64,000 nt of DNA from Flavimaricola marinus (GTDB lineage Bacteria > Pseudomonadota > Alphaproteobacteria > Rhodobacterales > Rhodobacteraceae): the NCBI RefSeq assembly GCF_900184895.1, contig NZ_FXZK01000004.1:62001-126000 (forward strand). Direction: 5' to 3'. Position 1 is the first letter of the stretch; the number at the start of each line of letters is the position of its first letter. The position numbers and the translations under genes were made by a program. A model generated the notes under the pieces. It saw nothing but the letters and a program-made list of their open reading frames with translations, did not search any database and had not been told where the DNA came from. Below are positions 1-9,232 of the stretch, piece by piece.

Positions 1-1
1 C

Positions 2-955
2 TGGCACGAGGGCCGTGATTTCGATCACTACCGGGACGTGGCGCCCCGGTTCTGCTCCGAATTCGGGTTTCAGAGCTATCCGTCGATGAACGTGATCCGG
101 CAATTCGCGGATCCTGCGGATTTCAACATCGCGGCCCCGGTGCTGGAGAGCCACCAAAAGAACGACGGCGGCAATGCCCGTATCGCGGAGACGATGTTCC
201 GCTATTTCCGCTGGCCTGCGAAGTTCGAGGATTTCGTCTACCTCAGCCAAGTGCAGCAGGGCTTGGCCATCCAGACGGCCGTCACCCATTGGCGGGCCTG
301 CAAGCCGCGCTGCATGGGCACGCTGATCTGGCAGCTCAACGACACATGGCCGGTCTGCTCGTGGTCTTCGCTGGACTATGGCGGCGGCTGGAAGCTGATG
401 CACCACATGGCCAAACGGTTCTACGCCCCGGTGATCGTCACCGCGGTGCCGACCGACATCGGGCTGACGCTGCGGGCGGTGAACGACGGGCGAGAGCCGG
501 TCAGCGTCACGGTCTCGGCTCAGGCCGTGAACATGTCGGGTCAGACCCGGCCCTTGGGCGAGGCGACGGTGCAGGTCGGGCAGAGCGCGATTGCCGCGTT
601 GCACATCGGCGCCGACAAGATCGGCGACGACGAAATGCTGGCCTTCTCCTGGACCGATTCCACCGGGCAGGGCGGGCAAGACATCCACGCGCCCCGGCCC
701 TTCAAGACCTACGATCTGCAACCGGCCGGGATCGAAAGCGAGATCACACAAGACGGGGATGACTGGATCCTGACGCTGCAATCCTCCGCGCTGGCGCTGT
801 TCGTCAGTGCAGAGGCCGACGTGGCAGGGCGGTTCAGCGACAACGCCTTCGGGCTCTTGCCGGGGCAACCAAAGGTGCTGCGCTTCACACCGGCCGATCC
901 GCAGGCCCCGCCGACCTTCACGCTGCGCGATCTGCACAGCGCCACCTACAACTGA
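2..955 (+). CDS. Beta-mannosidase, glycoside hydrolase family 2 (5'-truncated by window edge)
   Basis: The reading frame is open from the first bases of the window, so this is the C-terminal 317 residues of a longer protein (full GH2 beta-mannosidases are usually about 800-850 residues). It opens with WHEGRDFDHYRDV and then CSEFGFQSYPSM. In GH2 beta-mannosidases the Glu of the EFGFQSYP motif (codon at 59-61) is the catalytic nucleophile. The motif GTLIWQLNDTWPVCSWSSLD, also typical of the family, follows. The rest is a beta-sandwich C-terminal region. The enzyme would release terminal beta-linked mannose from mannan oligosaccharides or glycans. It is followed after 19 bp by a sugar isomerase and then a sugar oxidoreductase, which suggests the end of a sugar-uptake and catabolism operon starting outside the window. 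Confidence 0.9.
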   Translation, partial: WHEGRDFDHYRDVAPRFCSEFGFQSYPSMNVIRQFADPADFNIAAPVLESHQKNDGGNARIAETMFRYFRWPAKFEDFVYLSQVQQGLAIQTAVTHWRACKPRCMGTLIWQLNDTWPVCSWSSLDYGGGWKLMHHMAKRFYAPVIVTAVPTDIGLTLRAVNDGREPVSVTVSAQAVNMSGQTRPLGEATVQVGQSAIAALHIGADKIGDDEMLAFSWTDSTGQGGQDIHAPRPFKTYDLQPAGIESEITQDGDDWILTLQSSALALFVSAEADVAGRFSDNAFGLLPGQPKVLRFTPADPQAPPTFTLRDLHSATYN

Positions 956-974
956 CGTTTCAAAGGACAGACCC

Positions 975-1721
975 ATGCCAACGCTTTCCTACCAGCTCTA
1001 CTGCTCGCGCAACTTCCCCGAGATCGAAGACACCCTCGCGATGCTGGCGCAAACCGGCTTCACCGAATGTGAAGGCTACGGCGGGCTCTATGGCGATCTG
1101 GCGCGGCTCAAGAACGCTCTGGACGGAACCAGCATGAAAATGACCTCCGGGCATTTCGGGCTCGACATGGTCGAAAACGACACCGCCAAGGCGCTCGAAG
1201 TGGTCAAGACACTTGGGGTCAGCCGGGTCTACGTGCCGCACCTGATGCCGGCCGATCGGCCAACGGACGCCGCAGGCTGGGCGGCATTCGGCAAGCGGCT
1301 CGCCGAGGCGGGCAAGCCGTTCAACGACGCCGGCGTGATCTTTGGCTGGCACAACCACGATTTCGAACTGGCCGATCTCGGCGGCGCAGACCGTCCGCTC
1401 GACCTGATCGCCCAGGGCGGTGACGACGTGATGCTGGAGCTCGATCTGGCATGGGTCGAAAAGGGCGGCCAAAGCGCGGTCGACTGGATCAAGAAATACG
1501 CGGGCAAGATCACCTCGGTGCACGTCAAGGACATCGCGCCCGCAGGCGAATGCACCGACGAAGACGGCTGGGCCGATGTCGGACACGGAACGCTGGATTG
1601 GACGGCGATCAACAAGGCGCTCAAGGCCGCGAACGTCACGCACTACGTGGCCGAACACGACAATCCCAGCGATCACGCCCGCTTTGCCGCGCGGTCGCTG
1701 GCAACGATGAAAACTTTCTAA
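975..1721 (+). CDS. Sugar phosphate isomerase/epimerase (xylose-isomerase-like TIM barrel)
   Basis: A 248-residue protein of the AP-endonuclease-2/xylose-isomerase-like TIM-barrel superfamily. Supporting motifs are FGWHNHDFEL (metal-site His), DVMLELDLAWVEKGG, SVHVKDIA and AEHDNP near the end; these supply the metal-binding Glu/Asp/His set of this fold. The start ATG at 975 follows AAAGGA with good spacing. An upstream in-frame ATG at 807 lies inside the mannosidase gene and is unlikely to be used. Relatives interconvert keto- and aldo-sugars or inososes, often beside Gfo/Idh/MocA dehydrogenases exactly as here. The precise substrate cannot be read from the sequence. The gene sits 14 bp ahead of the oxidoreductase and is probably cotranscribed with both neighbours. 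Confidence 0.85.
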   Translation: MPTLSYQLYCSRNFPEIEDTLAMLAQTGFTECEGYGGLYGDLARLKNALDGTSMKMTSGHFGLDMVENDTAKALEVVKTLGVSRVYVPHLMPADRPTDAAGWAAFGKRLAEAGKPFNDAGVIFGWHNHDFELADLGGADRPLDLIAQGGDDVMLELDLAWVEKGGQSAVDWIKKYAGKITSVHVKDIAPAGECTDEDGWADVGHGTLDWTAINKALKAANVTHYVAEHDNPSDHARFAARSLATMKTF

Positions 1722-1735
1722 GGGGGGCTTCAACA

Positions 1736-2869
1736 ATGGCACAACTCGGCGTCGGCATCATCGGGTGCGGCAATATCTCAACGGCCTATCTGCAACTGGC
1801 CCCGATGTTCAAATCGCTGCGGCTGGTCGCAGTGGCCGATATCAACATGGCCACTGCAAATGCACAGGCGGAAAAGTTCGGCGTGCGGGCCGATACGGTG
1901 GACGATCTGCTCAAGGCGGGGGATGTGGACGTGATCGTCAACCTGACGATCCCCGCCGTGCACTACGAAGTCACGCGGAAGATCCTCGAGGCCGGCAAAC
2001 ACGCCTATTCGGAAAAGCCGCTGGTGCTGACCCTCGACGAAGGCAAGGACCTGCGCGATCTGGGCGCGGCCAAGGGGCTTCGGATCGGCTCGGCGCCCGA
2101 TACGTTCCTCGGCGGCGCGCACCAACTGGCGCGGGCAACGATCGAGAACGACAGCGTCGGCAAGATCATCGGCGGCACCTGCCACGTGATGGGACACGGG
2201 ATGGAGCATTGGCACCCCAATCCCGATTTCTTCTACCAGCCCGGCGCCGGACCGATCCTCGACATCGGGCCGTATTACGTCACCAACCTGATCCAACTGA
2301 TCGGTCCGGTGAAATCGGTGGCTTCGCTCGCCACGGCCACCTTCCCCGAGCGGACGATTTCGAACGGTCCGCGGAACGGCGAAACCGTGCCGGTGAACAC
2401 GCCGACCAACATCCACGCCCTGCTCGAATTCGCCAATGGGGCGACCGTTACTCTGGGGGCCAGCTGGGATGTCTGGAAACACCGGCACGCCAACATGGAG
2501 CTTTATGGCACCAAAGGCAGCCTCTTCGTGCCCGATCCCAATTTCTTTGGCGGGACCGTCGAGATGTCGGAAAAAGACGGGCCGATCACAGAGGTGGCTC
2601 CGGTCGATCATCCCTTCGGCAAGGTCAACCAGACGGACAACAGCGGCAACGGACGGGCCAACTACCGGGCCGCCGGTCTGGCCGACATGGCGACAGCCAT
2701 CGACGAAGGGCGCGAGCATCGGTGCAGCATCGACCTCGCGGTCCATGCGGTCGACGTGATGACCTCGATCCTGCGGGCCGGGGCCGAGAAGCGGTTTGTC
2801 GAGCTCAGCACCACCTGCGCCCAGCCCGCAGCACTCAGCCCGGAGCAGGCGCAGGCGCTGCTGGCCTAA
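1736..2869 (+). CDS. Gfo/Idh/MocA family NAD(P)-dependent oxidoreductase
   Basis: A 377-residue dehydrogenase. The N-terminus, GVGIIGCGNISTAYL, is a Rossmann nucleotide-binding motif. It is followed by AVADIN and by the family motif SEKPLVL, whose Lys acts in catalysis in characterised members. GPILDIGPYYVTNLIQLIG is the conserved DxGxYxxN/H-type motif of the C-terminal alpha/beta domain, where the Asp and Tyr line the active site. Family members oxidise sugars, inositols or sugar-derived ketones. The start at 1736 is preceded by AGGGGGG. It is the last gene of the operon and is followed by a strong inverted repeat facing the convergent gene at 2953. Confidence 0.88.
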   Translation: MAQLGVGIIGCGNISTAYLQLAPMFKSLRLVAVADINMATANAQAEKFGVRADTVDDLLKAGDVDVIVNLTIPAVHYEVTRKILEAGKHAYSEKPLVLTLDEGKDLRDLGAAKGLRIGSAPDTFLGGAHQLARATIENDSVGKIIGGTCHVMGHGMEHWHPNPDFFYQPGAGPILDIGPYYVTNLIQLIGPVKSVASLATATFPERTISNGPRNGETVPVNTPTNIHALLEFANGATVTLGASWDVWKHRHANMELYGTKGSLFVPDPNFFGGTVEMSEKDGPITEVAPVDHPFGKVNQTDNSGNGRANYRAAGLADMATAIDEGREHRCSIDLAVHAVDVMTSILRAGAEKRFVELSTTCAQPAALSPEQAQALLA

Positions 2870-2888
2870 CGATCACTGACGGGATTAA

Positions 2889-2928
2889 GCGCCGCTGCAT
2901 AAGGGTTCATCCCGATGTGCAGCGGCGC
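2889..2928. terminator. Stem-loop between convergent genes, likely bidirectional terminator
   Basis: GCGCCGCTGCA (2889-2899) pairs perfectly with TGCAGCGGCGC (2918-2928), an 11-bp GC-rich stem. Inside the 18-nt loop, GGG (2903-2905) can also pair with CCC (2911-2913). It lies between the stop of the oxidoreductase (2869) and the stop of the opposing gene (2953). No clear T tract follows on either side, so termination may be weak or rely on Rho, with the hairpin protecting the 3' ends. Confidence 0.6.
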
Positions 2929-2952
2929 AGCCTTAGCAATGACGGGCGGGGC

Positions 2953-3741
2953 TCAGGCCTTCGCCGTCGGCTGCTCCTTGGGGGCAATCGCGCGCCATTC
3001 GCTGACCGTGCGGCCAAAGGCGTTGCGCAGGTTGGTGTCCTCGAGCGGCTTGCCGCCTTCGGTGGCCGCCTCGACCAGCGGACGCAATTCGCCAATCCGC
3101 TGGGCCAGCGCGATCATCCGGGCGTTCTGGTTGGCCTTGCCCTGTGCGGGCACGATCTGGGCATTCTGGGCTTGGGCGAGCTTGGGGTTCTCGGCCAGCA
3201 TCGCGTCAAACGCGGCCTCGTCGCCCTTGTCCTTGACCTCGGCCACAAAGACCACCTGACCGGGGATAAACAGATAGCCGCTCAGATTGCGGCTCGCCTC
3301 TTTCAACTGAACGACGTTGAATTCGGTATGCATCCGGATCGCATAAGAGGAGATAGGGTTCAGCGGGGCAAATTGGTCATAGGGGATCGTGCGCATAGGC
3401 ACACCCATGATCTTTTGCAGCGCACCCAGAACATCGGCCACCGACTTGCCGCCGACCTGCTCGACAAAGCGTTTCGCCATCAGCTTGGACGGGCCCTGAT
3501 TGACGGCATACGATCCATCGGCCGTCTTCTTGGGCACGAAAAAGCTCAAGCCATTGGGCAGGGGCAGCGCCTTCTTCTCGGTCACCTGGGTCAGGAGCTT
3601 GCCTTCTTGAGCCACGTGATCCCATTCCCAGACGCGGCGCCAGACGCCCTGCATGATGGTGGGGTCGGTCAAAAGAGCATTGCGAAGAGGTCCCGGCACG
3701 CCCAGAACGTCAAATTCCAACTTGTTGAGCTTGATCTTCAC
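2953..3741 (-). CDS. Conserved hypothetical protein
   Basis: A 262-residue protein I cannot assign to a functional family. The chosen start is a GTG at 3741 (VKIKLNKLEFDVLG), preceded by GAAGGGAAC at good spacing. Open frame continues upstream but lies inside rlmN. The protein is soluble, with no signal peptide or membrane segment. The middle (about residues 90-210) carries KIMGVPMRTIPYDQFAPL and a beta-rich stretch, and the C-terminal third is Ala/Gln-rich and probably helical. It begins 13 bp after the rlmN stop on the same strand, so the two are probably cotranscribed. Nothing in the sequence suggests a catalytic role. Confidence 0.7.
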   Translation of the reverse strand: MKIKLNKLEFDVLGVPGPLRNALLTDPTIMQGVWRRVWEWDHVAQEGKLLTQVTEKKALPLPNGLSFFVPKKTADGSYAVNQGPSKLMAKRFVEQVGGKSVADVLGALQKIMGVPMRTIPYDQFAPLNPISSYAIRMHTEFNVVQLKEASRNLSGYLFIPGQVVFVAEVKDKGDEAAFDAMLAENPKLAQAQNAQIVPAQGKANQNARMIALAQRIGELRPLVEAATEGGKPLEDTNLRNAFGRTVSEWRAIAPKEQPTAKA

Positions 3742-3754
3742 TGGTGCGTTCCCT

Positions 3755-4933
3755 TCACAAACCGGCTTCTGCGGCGATTTCGGCCCGGCTCTTGCGGGCG
3801 CGCTCTGTGGCGCTCTTGAGCTGGCCGCACGCGGCCATGATGTCCTCACCACGGGGGGTGCGGATCGGGCTGGCGTAACCGGCCTTATAGATGATGTCGG
3901 CAAAGGCGCGGATGCGGTTGTTGCTCGACCGCTTGTAAGGGGCGCCGGGCCATTCGTTGAATGGGATCAGGTTGATCTTGGCAGGGATGCCGTCGATCAG
4001 CTTGATGAGGCGGCGGGCGTCCTCGTCACTGTCGTTGACCCCGTCGAGCATCACGTATTCAAAGGTGATGCGCTCGGAATTGCTGACCTTGGGATACTCG
4101 CGCAGAGCGTCAAGCAGATCGGCGATGGGCCACTTCTTGTTGATCGGCACCAGCTTGTCACGCACCTCGTCGGTGGTGGCGTGAAACGAAATGGCGAGCA
4201 TACAGCCGATCTCCTCGGCGGTGCGGGCGATTTCAGGAACGATGCCGGACGTGCTCAGGGTGATACGGCGGCGCGACAGGCTCAGGCCCTCGGGGTCCAT
4301 TGCAATTTTCATCGCATCACGGACGTTCTCGAAATTGTAGAGCGGCTCGCCCATGCCCATCAGAACGATGTTGGACAGCAGGCGGGTCTCGTCCTTCGGC
4401 GCACCGGGCACGGGCCACTCGCCCAGATCGTCACGAGCAAGCATCACTTGGCCGATCACCTCGGCAGCGGTGAGGTTGCGGACCAGCTTCTGGGTGCCAG
4501 TATGGCAAAACGAACAGGTCAGGGTGCAGCCGACCTGAGACGAAATGCACAAAGTGCCACGATCAGTTTCGGGGATATAGACCACCTCCACCTCGTGACC
4601 GCCCGCGATGCGGACGAGGTATTTGCGAGTGCCGTCTCCGCTCACCTGCTTGGTCACCACCTCCGGCAGAGCGACGACAAAGCGCTCGGCCAACATGGCG
4701 CGATAATCCTTGGCAAGGTTGGTCATATCCGCGAAATCGCGGACGCCCCAATGATAGATCCATTGCCAAATCTGGCCGACGCGCATCTTGGCCTGCTTTT
4801 CCGGCGTGCCCGCCTCGATCAAGGCGGCGCGCATGGCATCACGGGTCATGCCCACCAGATTGGGGGGACCGTCAGGGGCCTTGCGGGGAAAGGTCATCAC
4901 GTCCTGCGTGATCGGGGCGGTGGCGTCCGTCAT
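3755..4933 (-). CDS. rlmN: RlmN, dual-specificity 23S rRNA/tRNA adenine-C2 methyltransferase
   Basis: A 392-residue radical-SAM enzyme that methylates C2 of A2503 in 23S rRNA and of A37 in some tRNAs. The 4Fe-4S site is C136-x3-C140-x2-C143 within [15 protein letters not shown]. By comparison with E. coli RlmN, Cys129 (in RGTLCISSQ) and Cys369 (in [11 protein letters not shown]) correspond to the two other catalytic cysteines; the latter carries the methyl group. [10 protein letters not shown] and the C-terminal [16 protein letters not shown] are family signatures. The start at 4933 is preceded by AAGAGG. An N-terminal extension of about 20 residues before the conserved domain is common in alphaproteobacteria. 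Cytoplasmic housekeeping function. Confidence 0.97.
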   Translation of the reverse strand: MTDATAPITQDVMTFPRKAPDGPPNLVGMTRDAMRAALIEAGTPEKQAKMRVGQIWQWIYHWGVRDFADMTNLAKDYRAMLAERFVVALPEVVTKQVSGDGTRKYLVRIAGGHEVEVVYIPETDRGTLCISSQVGCTLTCSFCHTGTQKLVRNLTAAEVIGQVMLARDDLGEWPVPGAPKDETRLLSNIVLMGMGEPLYNFENVRDAMKIAMDPEGLSLSRRRITLSTSGIVPEIARTAEEIGCMLAISFHATTDEVRDKLVPINKKWPIADLLDALREYPKVSNSERITFEYVMLDGVNDSDEDARRLIKLIDGIPAKINLIPFNEWPGAPYKRSSNNRIRAFADIIYKAGYASPIRTPRGEDIMAACGQLKSATERARKSRAEIAAEAGL

Positions 4934-5051
4934 GGCAAACCTCTTTGGAACAAGCCGGTGCCATACAGGCAAAAGGACCGATTCCCAAGCGAAACCGATC
5001 CCTTCATCTTGGCAAATAAACTCAATCCGACCGGACGGGCCGGAACAATCC

Positions 5052-5576
5052 TCAGTTACAACGGCGCTGCGCCTCTTCCACCGCGGCGGTAAAGCCGAGC
5101 AGCGAGAACGTGTCGCGGGTGGTGGTGCCACGGCCCGACACACCGGTGATGATCGCGGTCGAACCGCGCTTCATCGCGGCCACGATGCGGGCGTCGTCCT
5201 CGGGGGTGGCGGGCCAGGCCCATTCGCCCTCGGAAAACAGCTGATACTCGGTGCCGCCAATATCGAGCGTCACGGTCGAGCCACCGGCAAAGGGATAGCC
5301 GCCGGTAAAGGTCACCTGACCGTTTACGCCCTGTCCGGGGCGATAGAACACGAACAACAGCGTCTCGCCGCGGTTCACCTGCACAGGCTGCCCGTTACGG
5401 GTGTTCAACTGCTCCTTGGGGGCCGACACGCCAAAGCACTCGACGGGGTCGGTTTCCTCAAAGACACTCCAGTCGGTCGACGCGGCGACGCGGTTGGTAG
5501 CTTCGTCCTGCGCCGTCACGCCCGTCGCCAAAAGGCTCAATGCGGCGACTGCGCAGATCTGCGAAAGAAATTTCAT
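5052..5576 (-). CDS. Invasion-associated locus B (IalB) family exported protein
   Basis: A 174-residue exported protein. The N-terminus [19 protein letters not shown] with a cleavage site near VTAQ is a standard Sec signal peptide. The mature part carries [49 protein letters not shown] and [17 protein letters not shown], which I recognise as the IalB domain common in Rhodobacteraceae. The role in this group is unknown; the name comes from Bartonella, where IalB contributes to erythrocyte entry. Two cysteines (ECFGV and the penultimate residue) could form a periplasmic disulfide. It is divergent from the asparaginase gene across a 196-bp gap that should hold both promoters. Confidence 0.82.
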   Translation of the reverse strand: MKFLSQICAVAALSLLATGVTAQDEATNRVAASTDWSVFEETDPVECFGVSAPKEQLNTRNGQPVQVNRGETLLFVFYRPGQGVNGQVTFTGGYPFAGGSTVTLDIGGTEYQLFSEGEWAWPATPEDDARIVAAMKRGSTAIITGVSGRGTTTRDTFSLLGFTAAVEEAQRRCN

Positions 5577-5772
5577 CGAGAAGACTCCAAACTGTCCTTG
5601 CCTCTGATCGTCCCGTCCAGTGTGCGCATTCTTCAGTGGCATCTTTCGGCTGGAAGGCACGGGTTCAACACGATAGCCATTTCCATAACAAGAAACCGGG
5701 CCGCTGGGAAACCCCCGAATGGTCACAACTCTGCGCGGATTGCCGCCAAAGCACTCACAAGGGAGAGTTTCC

Positions 5773-6765
5773 ATGTCCTCAGATGTCGAACTTGTCGAAG
5801 TCACCCGCGGCGGGCGGGTCGAATGCGTGCATCGGGGGCATGTGGTGGTCTGCGACGCGGCGGGCGACGTGGTCTGGGCGCTGGGCGATCCCTCGGCGGT
5901 GATCTACCCCCGGTCCTCGTGCAAGATGGTGCAGGCGCTGCCGCTTCTGGAAAGCGGCGCGGCGGCGGCGATGGGGCTGCGGCAGGACCAACTGGCGCTG
6001 ACCACGGCCAGCCATATCGCGGCGGATTACCACACCGACAGGGTCAACGCATGGCTCGGCGATCTGGGGCTGACGGACGACGATCTGCGGTGCGGCCCGC
6101 AGATGCCCCGCGAAACAGAGGCGCGAGACGCGCTGATCCGCGCCGGCGGGACGCCCTGTCAGGCGCATAACGTCTGCTCGGGCAAACACGCGGGTTTCCT
6201 GACGCTGACCAAGCACCTCAAGGCCGGGCCAGAGTATAACGACATCAGCCACCCGCTTCAGGTCGCGATCAAACAGACGTTCGAAGAGGTGACGGGCGAG
6301 GACAGCCCCGGCTACGGCATCGACGGCTGCTCCGCGCCCAATCACGCCACCACGGTGCACGGGCTGGCGCGGGCGATGGCCATGTTCGCCAATGCACACA
6401 AGCATTCCGACACCCGCAGCACCGCCGCGACCACCTTGGTGCAGGCGATGGCGGCCTTCCCAGAGCTTGTGAACGGACACGGACGCTCCGCCACAGAACT
6501 CATGCGGCTGGTGGGCAACGGGGCCGCGCTCAAGGACGGTGCAGACGGGATGTATATCGCGATCCTGCCGCAGCTTGGGTATGGGGTGGCGATCAAGATC
6601 ACCGACGGGGCTGATCGGGGCGCGGATGCGGCTATCGCGATGGTGCTCGACAAACTCGGGGTGCTGCCCGACAGCCCCGCCGCGCGGGAATGGACGCGGC
6701 CACAGATCCGCAACCGCAGAAATATCCACTGCGGCGACATTCGACCTGCTGCGGCGCTCAGCTGA
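5773..6765 (+). CDS. L-asparaginase, Rhizobium etli asparaginase II type
   Basis: A 330-residue enzyme of the asparaginase family typified by Rhizobium etli ReAV, distinct from E. coli AnsA/AnsB. It hydrolyses L-asparagine to aspartate and ammonia. The Ser48-x-x-Lys51 pair lies in YPRSSCKMVQ, Ser80 is in LTTAS, and the metal-site Cys135 and Lys138 are in NVCSGKHAGF; all four match ReAV numbering as I remember it. A second zinc-type Cys (Cys186) is in DGCSAPNHA. Length is typical. The start at 5773 is preceded by AAGGGAGAG. No signal peptide, so cytoplasmic. Convergent with serB, separated by only 23 bp. Confidence 0.9.
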   Translation: MSSDVELVEVTRGGRVECVHRGHVVVCDAAGDVVWALGDPSAVIYPRSSCKMVQALPLLESGAAAAMGLRQDQLALTTASHIAADYHTDRVNAWLGDLGLTDDDLRCGPQMPRETEARDALIRAGGTPCQAHNVCSGKHAGFLTLTKHLKAGPEYNDISHPLQVAIKQTFEEVTGEDSPGYGIDGCSAPNHATTVHGLARAMAMFANAHKHSDTRSTAATTLVQAMAAFPELVNGHGRSATELMRLVGNGAALKDGADGMYIAILPQLGYGVAIKITDGADRGADAAIAMVLDKLGVLPDSPAAREWTRPQIRNRRNIHCGDIRPAAALS

Positions 6766-6775
6766 GGGCGCCGAA

Positions 6776-6788
6776 CCCGGCCCCCGGG
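6776..6788. terminator. Small GC hairpin between convergent asparaginase and serB genes
   Basis: CCCGG (6776-6780) and CCGGG (6784-6788) form a 5-bp stem with a 3-nt loop in the 23-bp gap between the two convergent stop codons. No T tract is present. It is a weak candidate for a shared 3'-end structure and may be chance in GC-rich DNA. Confidence 0.25.
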
Positions 6789-7667
6789 CTAGGGCGTCAC
6801 GAACTGCTCGGCGCGATAGCCCTGCACATACAGCAGGGCGGTCAGGTCGCCGTGGTTGACCCGGACACCGCACTTGGCCTGCACGCTCGGCTTGGCATGC
6901 AGCGCCACGCCAGTGCCCGCCAGACCCAGCATCCCCAGATCGTTGGCACCGTCACCGACCGCGATCACGTCCGCCGATGACAGGCCGAGGCGGGCGGTGA
7001 TCTGCTCCAACGCCGAGACCTTGGCCTCACGGCCCAGAATCGGGCGGGTCACATCGCCGGTTAGCTTGCCGTCCTCTACGATCAGGGTGTTGGCGCGATG
7101 CTCGTCAAAGCCGAGCTTGGCGGCAATCGCCGTCGTAAAGGCCGTAAAGCCGCCCGATACCAGCGCGGCATAGGCACCGTTTGCCTTCATCGTAGCCAGC
7201 AGAACCGGGCCACCGGGCATCAGGGTAATGCGCTCGGCCAGAACGTTGTCGATCACGGCGGCATCCAGCCCGCGCAGCAGGCCCACGCGTTCCAGCAAGG
7301 CGCCCTCGAAATCCAGCTCGCCGTTCATCGCGCGGGCGGTGATGTCGGCGACGCGCGGTCCGACACCCGCCGCATCGGCCAGCTCGTCGATGCACTCCTG
7401 TTGGATCATCGTGCTGTCCATGTCGGCCAGCAGCATCCGCTTGCGGCGGGCGTCGGTCGGCTGGACGACGAGGTCAAAGCCCTCGGCCTGAAGGCTCTCC
7501 CAGACCTCCCACTGATTCTGCTGCAAATCGGGCAGCGGGAATTCAGCCGCCAAACCACCCGCAAGCCATTCCGCATCGCCGCCGCCCCAGGCATTGCGAA
7601 GGGCTTCGATCATGGTTTGGCTGAGGTCGGCCCGATCCGGGGCAGCGATCAATGTGGCTGTAAACAT
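6789..7667 (-). CDS. serB: Phosphoserine phosphatase SerB
   Basis: A 292-residue HAD-superfamily phosphatase catalysing the last step of L-serine synthesis. The catalytic motif is ADMDSTMI (Asp82 nucleophile, Asp84 general acid). Motif II is VSGGFTAF, and motif III/IV is AVGDGANDLGML. The cap segment IQQECIDELADAAGVG with its Glu and the Arg-containing RVGLLRGL are typical of SerB. The first 75 residues are an N-terminal regulatory-like region found in the longer bacterial SerB forms. The start at 7667 is followed by a normal N-terminus. serC and serA lie 31 kb away in this window, so the serine pathway genes are dispersed. A 190-bp gap separates it from the divergent catabolic operon. Confidence 0.93.
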   Translation of the reverse strand: MFTATLIAAPDRADLSQTMIEALRNAWGGGDAEWLAGGLAAEFPLPDLQQNQWEVWESLQAEGFDLVVQPTDARRKRMLLADMDSTMIQQECIDELADAAGVGPRVADITARAMNGELDFEGALLERVGLLRGLDAAVIDNVLAERITLMPGGPVLLATMKANGAYAALVSGGFTAFTTAIAAKLGFDEHRANTLIVEDGKLTGDVTRPILGREAKVSALEQITARLGLSSADVIAVGDGANDLGMLGLAGTGVALHAKPSVQAKCGVRVNHGDLTALLYVQGYRAEQFVTP

Positions 7668-7833
7668 GGCAAACAGGCTTCCAACTGTGGCGGTGTGCGC
7701 GCAAGCGCGGTCGCCCCGCGGTCTATCGGTATTTGGTCGGTCGTAAAAGGGCCGGACGAAAGAGAGCGCCCCGGCCGGGGTGCCCAAAAAACGGGCGGCA
7801 GCCTTGCCGGGCGGCGGCAATCCGGGTTTCCTC

Positions 7834-7862
7834 TTGTCAAAGGATCAGAACCGTTCAAATAT
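7834..7862 (+). promoter_or_regulatory. Putative promoter of catabolic unit A
   Basis: A -35-like TTGTCA (7834-7839) and a weak -10-like AAATAT (7857-7862) are separated by 17 bp, upstream of the MmgE/PrpD start at 7895. The 18-bp palindrome at 7858-7875 covers the -10 region, an arrangement suited to repression. Confidence 0.5.
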
Positions 7863-7875
7863 GTCCGGACAAATT
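7858..7875. promoter_or_regulatory. Operator O1 (TGTCCGGACA-type palindrome), unit A
   Basis: AATATGTCCGGACAAATT is an inverted repeat centred at 7866/7867 with one mismatched pair. It shares the core TGTCCGGACA and the AT-rich flanks with four other non-coding copies in the window. It lies 19 bp upstream of the first gene of the unit that also encodes the GntR/UTRA regulator, which suggests autoregulation. Confidence 0.75.
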
Positions 7876-7894
7876 ATCCGGGACACCGATCCGC

Positions 7895-9232
7895 ATGACC
7901 GCGCACCGCGCCACAACAGCCTCACTGACCGGCCAACTGCTGGCCTCTATCGCGTCGGCGCCCACGGCAGACGACAAGGACGCCGCCGTGCTGCATCTGC
8001 TGGATTGGCTCGGCTGCGCACTGGCCGGGGCCGTTACCGACACGGGTCAGGCCATGGCGCGAGCAGGCGGGGCAACCGGGCATCCGCTCTCGCCCATGGG
8101 GCGGGGCATGGCCGACTACGCCTTTGCCTTGGGCAGCTTTGGCAGCCTGCTGGAGATGGACGACGTGCACCGCACCGCCATCCTGCACCCCGGCCCGGTG
8201 ATCTGGCCGGCCGTGGTCGCCTGCGCTACGGCCGAGACGGCCGACCGGGCGCCCGAAGCGGCTCTGCGCGGCTATGAGGCGATGGTGCGGTTGGGGAAAT
8301 CCGTAGGGCAAGGGCATTACGCCCGGTTTCACAACACCTCCACCTGCGGCGGGCTCGGCTCTGCCGTGGCGGCGGCGTGGATGCTGGCGCTGGACACCGA
8401 ACAGACGCAATGGGCCATGGCGCACGCGCTGTCGACCTCGGGCGGGCTCTGGGAATGTCGCAACGAACCGGGGGCGACCAAGCATCTGCACGTGGCAGAG
8501 GCCGCCCGGCGGGGCGTTCAGGCGGCGCTGGCGGCCAAGGCGGGGATCGCCGGGCCGCTGCGGATCCTCGAAGGGGCGCAGGGCTTCTTCGCAGGGCTCG
8601 CACCCAACGGCAGCCCCGAGGCATTGCTTCAAAAAGGGCCTTGGGCGCTGCACGACACCTCGTTCAAGCCATGGCCCGCCTGCCGGCACGCCCACGCGGC
8701 GATCGACGCGGCGCTGGCCTTCGCCAAGATGAACCTCGGCACGCCAGAGAGTATCGTCATCGAGACCTACGCCGACGCCGTCCTGTTCTGCGACCGACCG
8801 ACACCCACCGATCCGGGGGCGGCGCGGTTCAGCCTGCAACATGCCGTCGCGGTGGCGCTGGCAGACGGCCCGCCGACGCTTGCAGGGTTTGAAACCCCGG
8901 CGCTCGGCCTTCCGAAATACACCGCGATCCGCGAGATTTGCACGGTGGCCGAAGACAGCGCGATGACCGCCGCCTACCCCGCGCATTTCGGCGCCCGGCT
9001 TCGGGTCAGGGCCGGCGGCGGCGAAACGGTCGTCCACATCCCCGATGCTTGGGGAGACAGCGAAAATCCGATGTCCGCCGACGCGATCAAAGACAAGTTC
9101 CAGATGCTTGCCGCCGCCGCCGGTGTCGACGGAACGACGCTGCAACCCGCGGCTCTCGATCCCGAGACCGGCGCTTTCACGCTGCGGGCCCTGCTCGCAA
9201 ACCTGCCCACGCCTTTGACCAAGGATAACTGA
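7895..9232 (+). CDS. MmgE/PrpD family protein (2-methylcitrate dehydratase/cis-aconitate decarboxylase fold), copy 1
   Basis: A 445-residue MmgE/PrpD protein. The N-terminal helical domain has LHLLDWLGCALAG, then FALGSFGSLLEMDDVHRTA and LHPGPVIWPAVVA, the conserved Asp/His segment of the family. GGLGSAVAAAWML and SFKPWPACRHAHAAIDAAL (active-site Lys/His region) follow. Characterised members dehydrate 2-methylcitrate, decarboxylate cis-aconitate or epimerise iminodisuccinate, all small tricarboxylic or dicarboxylic acids, but family membership alone does not fix the reaction. The start at 7895 places operator O1 just upstream. The stop overlaps the next start (TGATG). A distant paralogue is encoded in unit C (23553-24938), so the region carries two members. 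Confidence 0.85.
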   Translation: MTAHRATTASLTGQLLASIASAPTADDKDAAVLHLLDWLGCALAGAVTDTGQAMARAGGATGHPLSPMGRGMADYAFALGSFGSLLEMDDVHRTAILHPGPVIWPAVVACATAETADRAPEAALRGYEAMVRLGKSVGQGHYARFHNTSTCGGLGSAVAAAWMLALDTEQTQWAMAHALSTSGGLWECRNEPGATKHLHVAEAARRGVQAALAAKAGIAGPLRILEGAQGFFAGLAPNGSPEALLQKGPWALHDTSFKPWPACRHAHAAIDAALAFAKMNLGTPESIVIETYADAVLFCDRPTPTDPGAARFSLQHAVAVALADGPPTLAGFETPALGLPKYTAIREICTVAEDSAMTAAYPAHFGARLRVRAGGGETVVHIPDAWGDSENPMSADAIKDKFQMLAAAAGVDGTTLQPAALDPETGAFTLRALLANLPTPLTKDN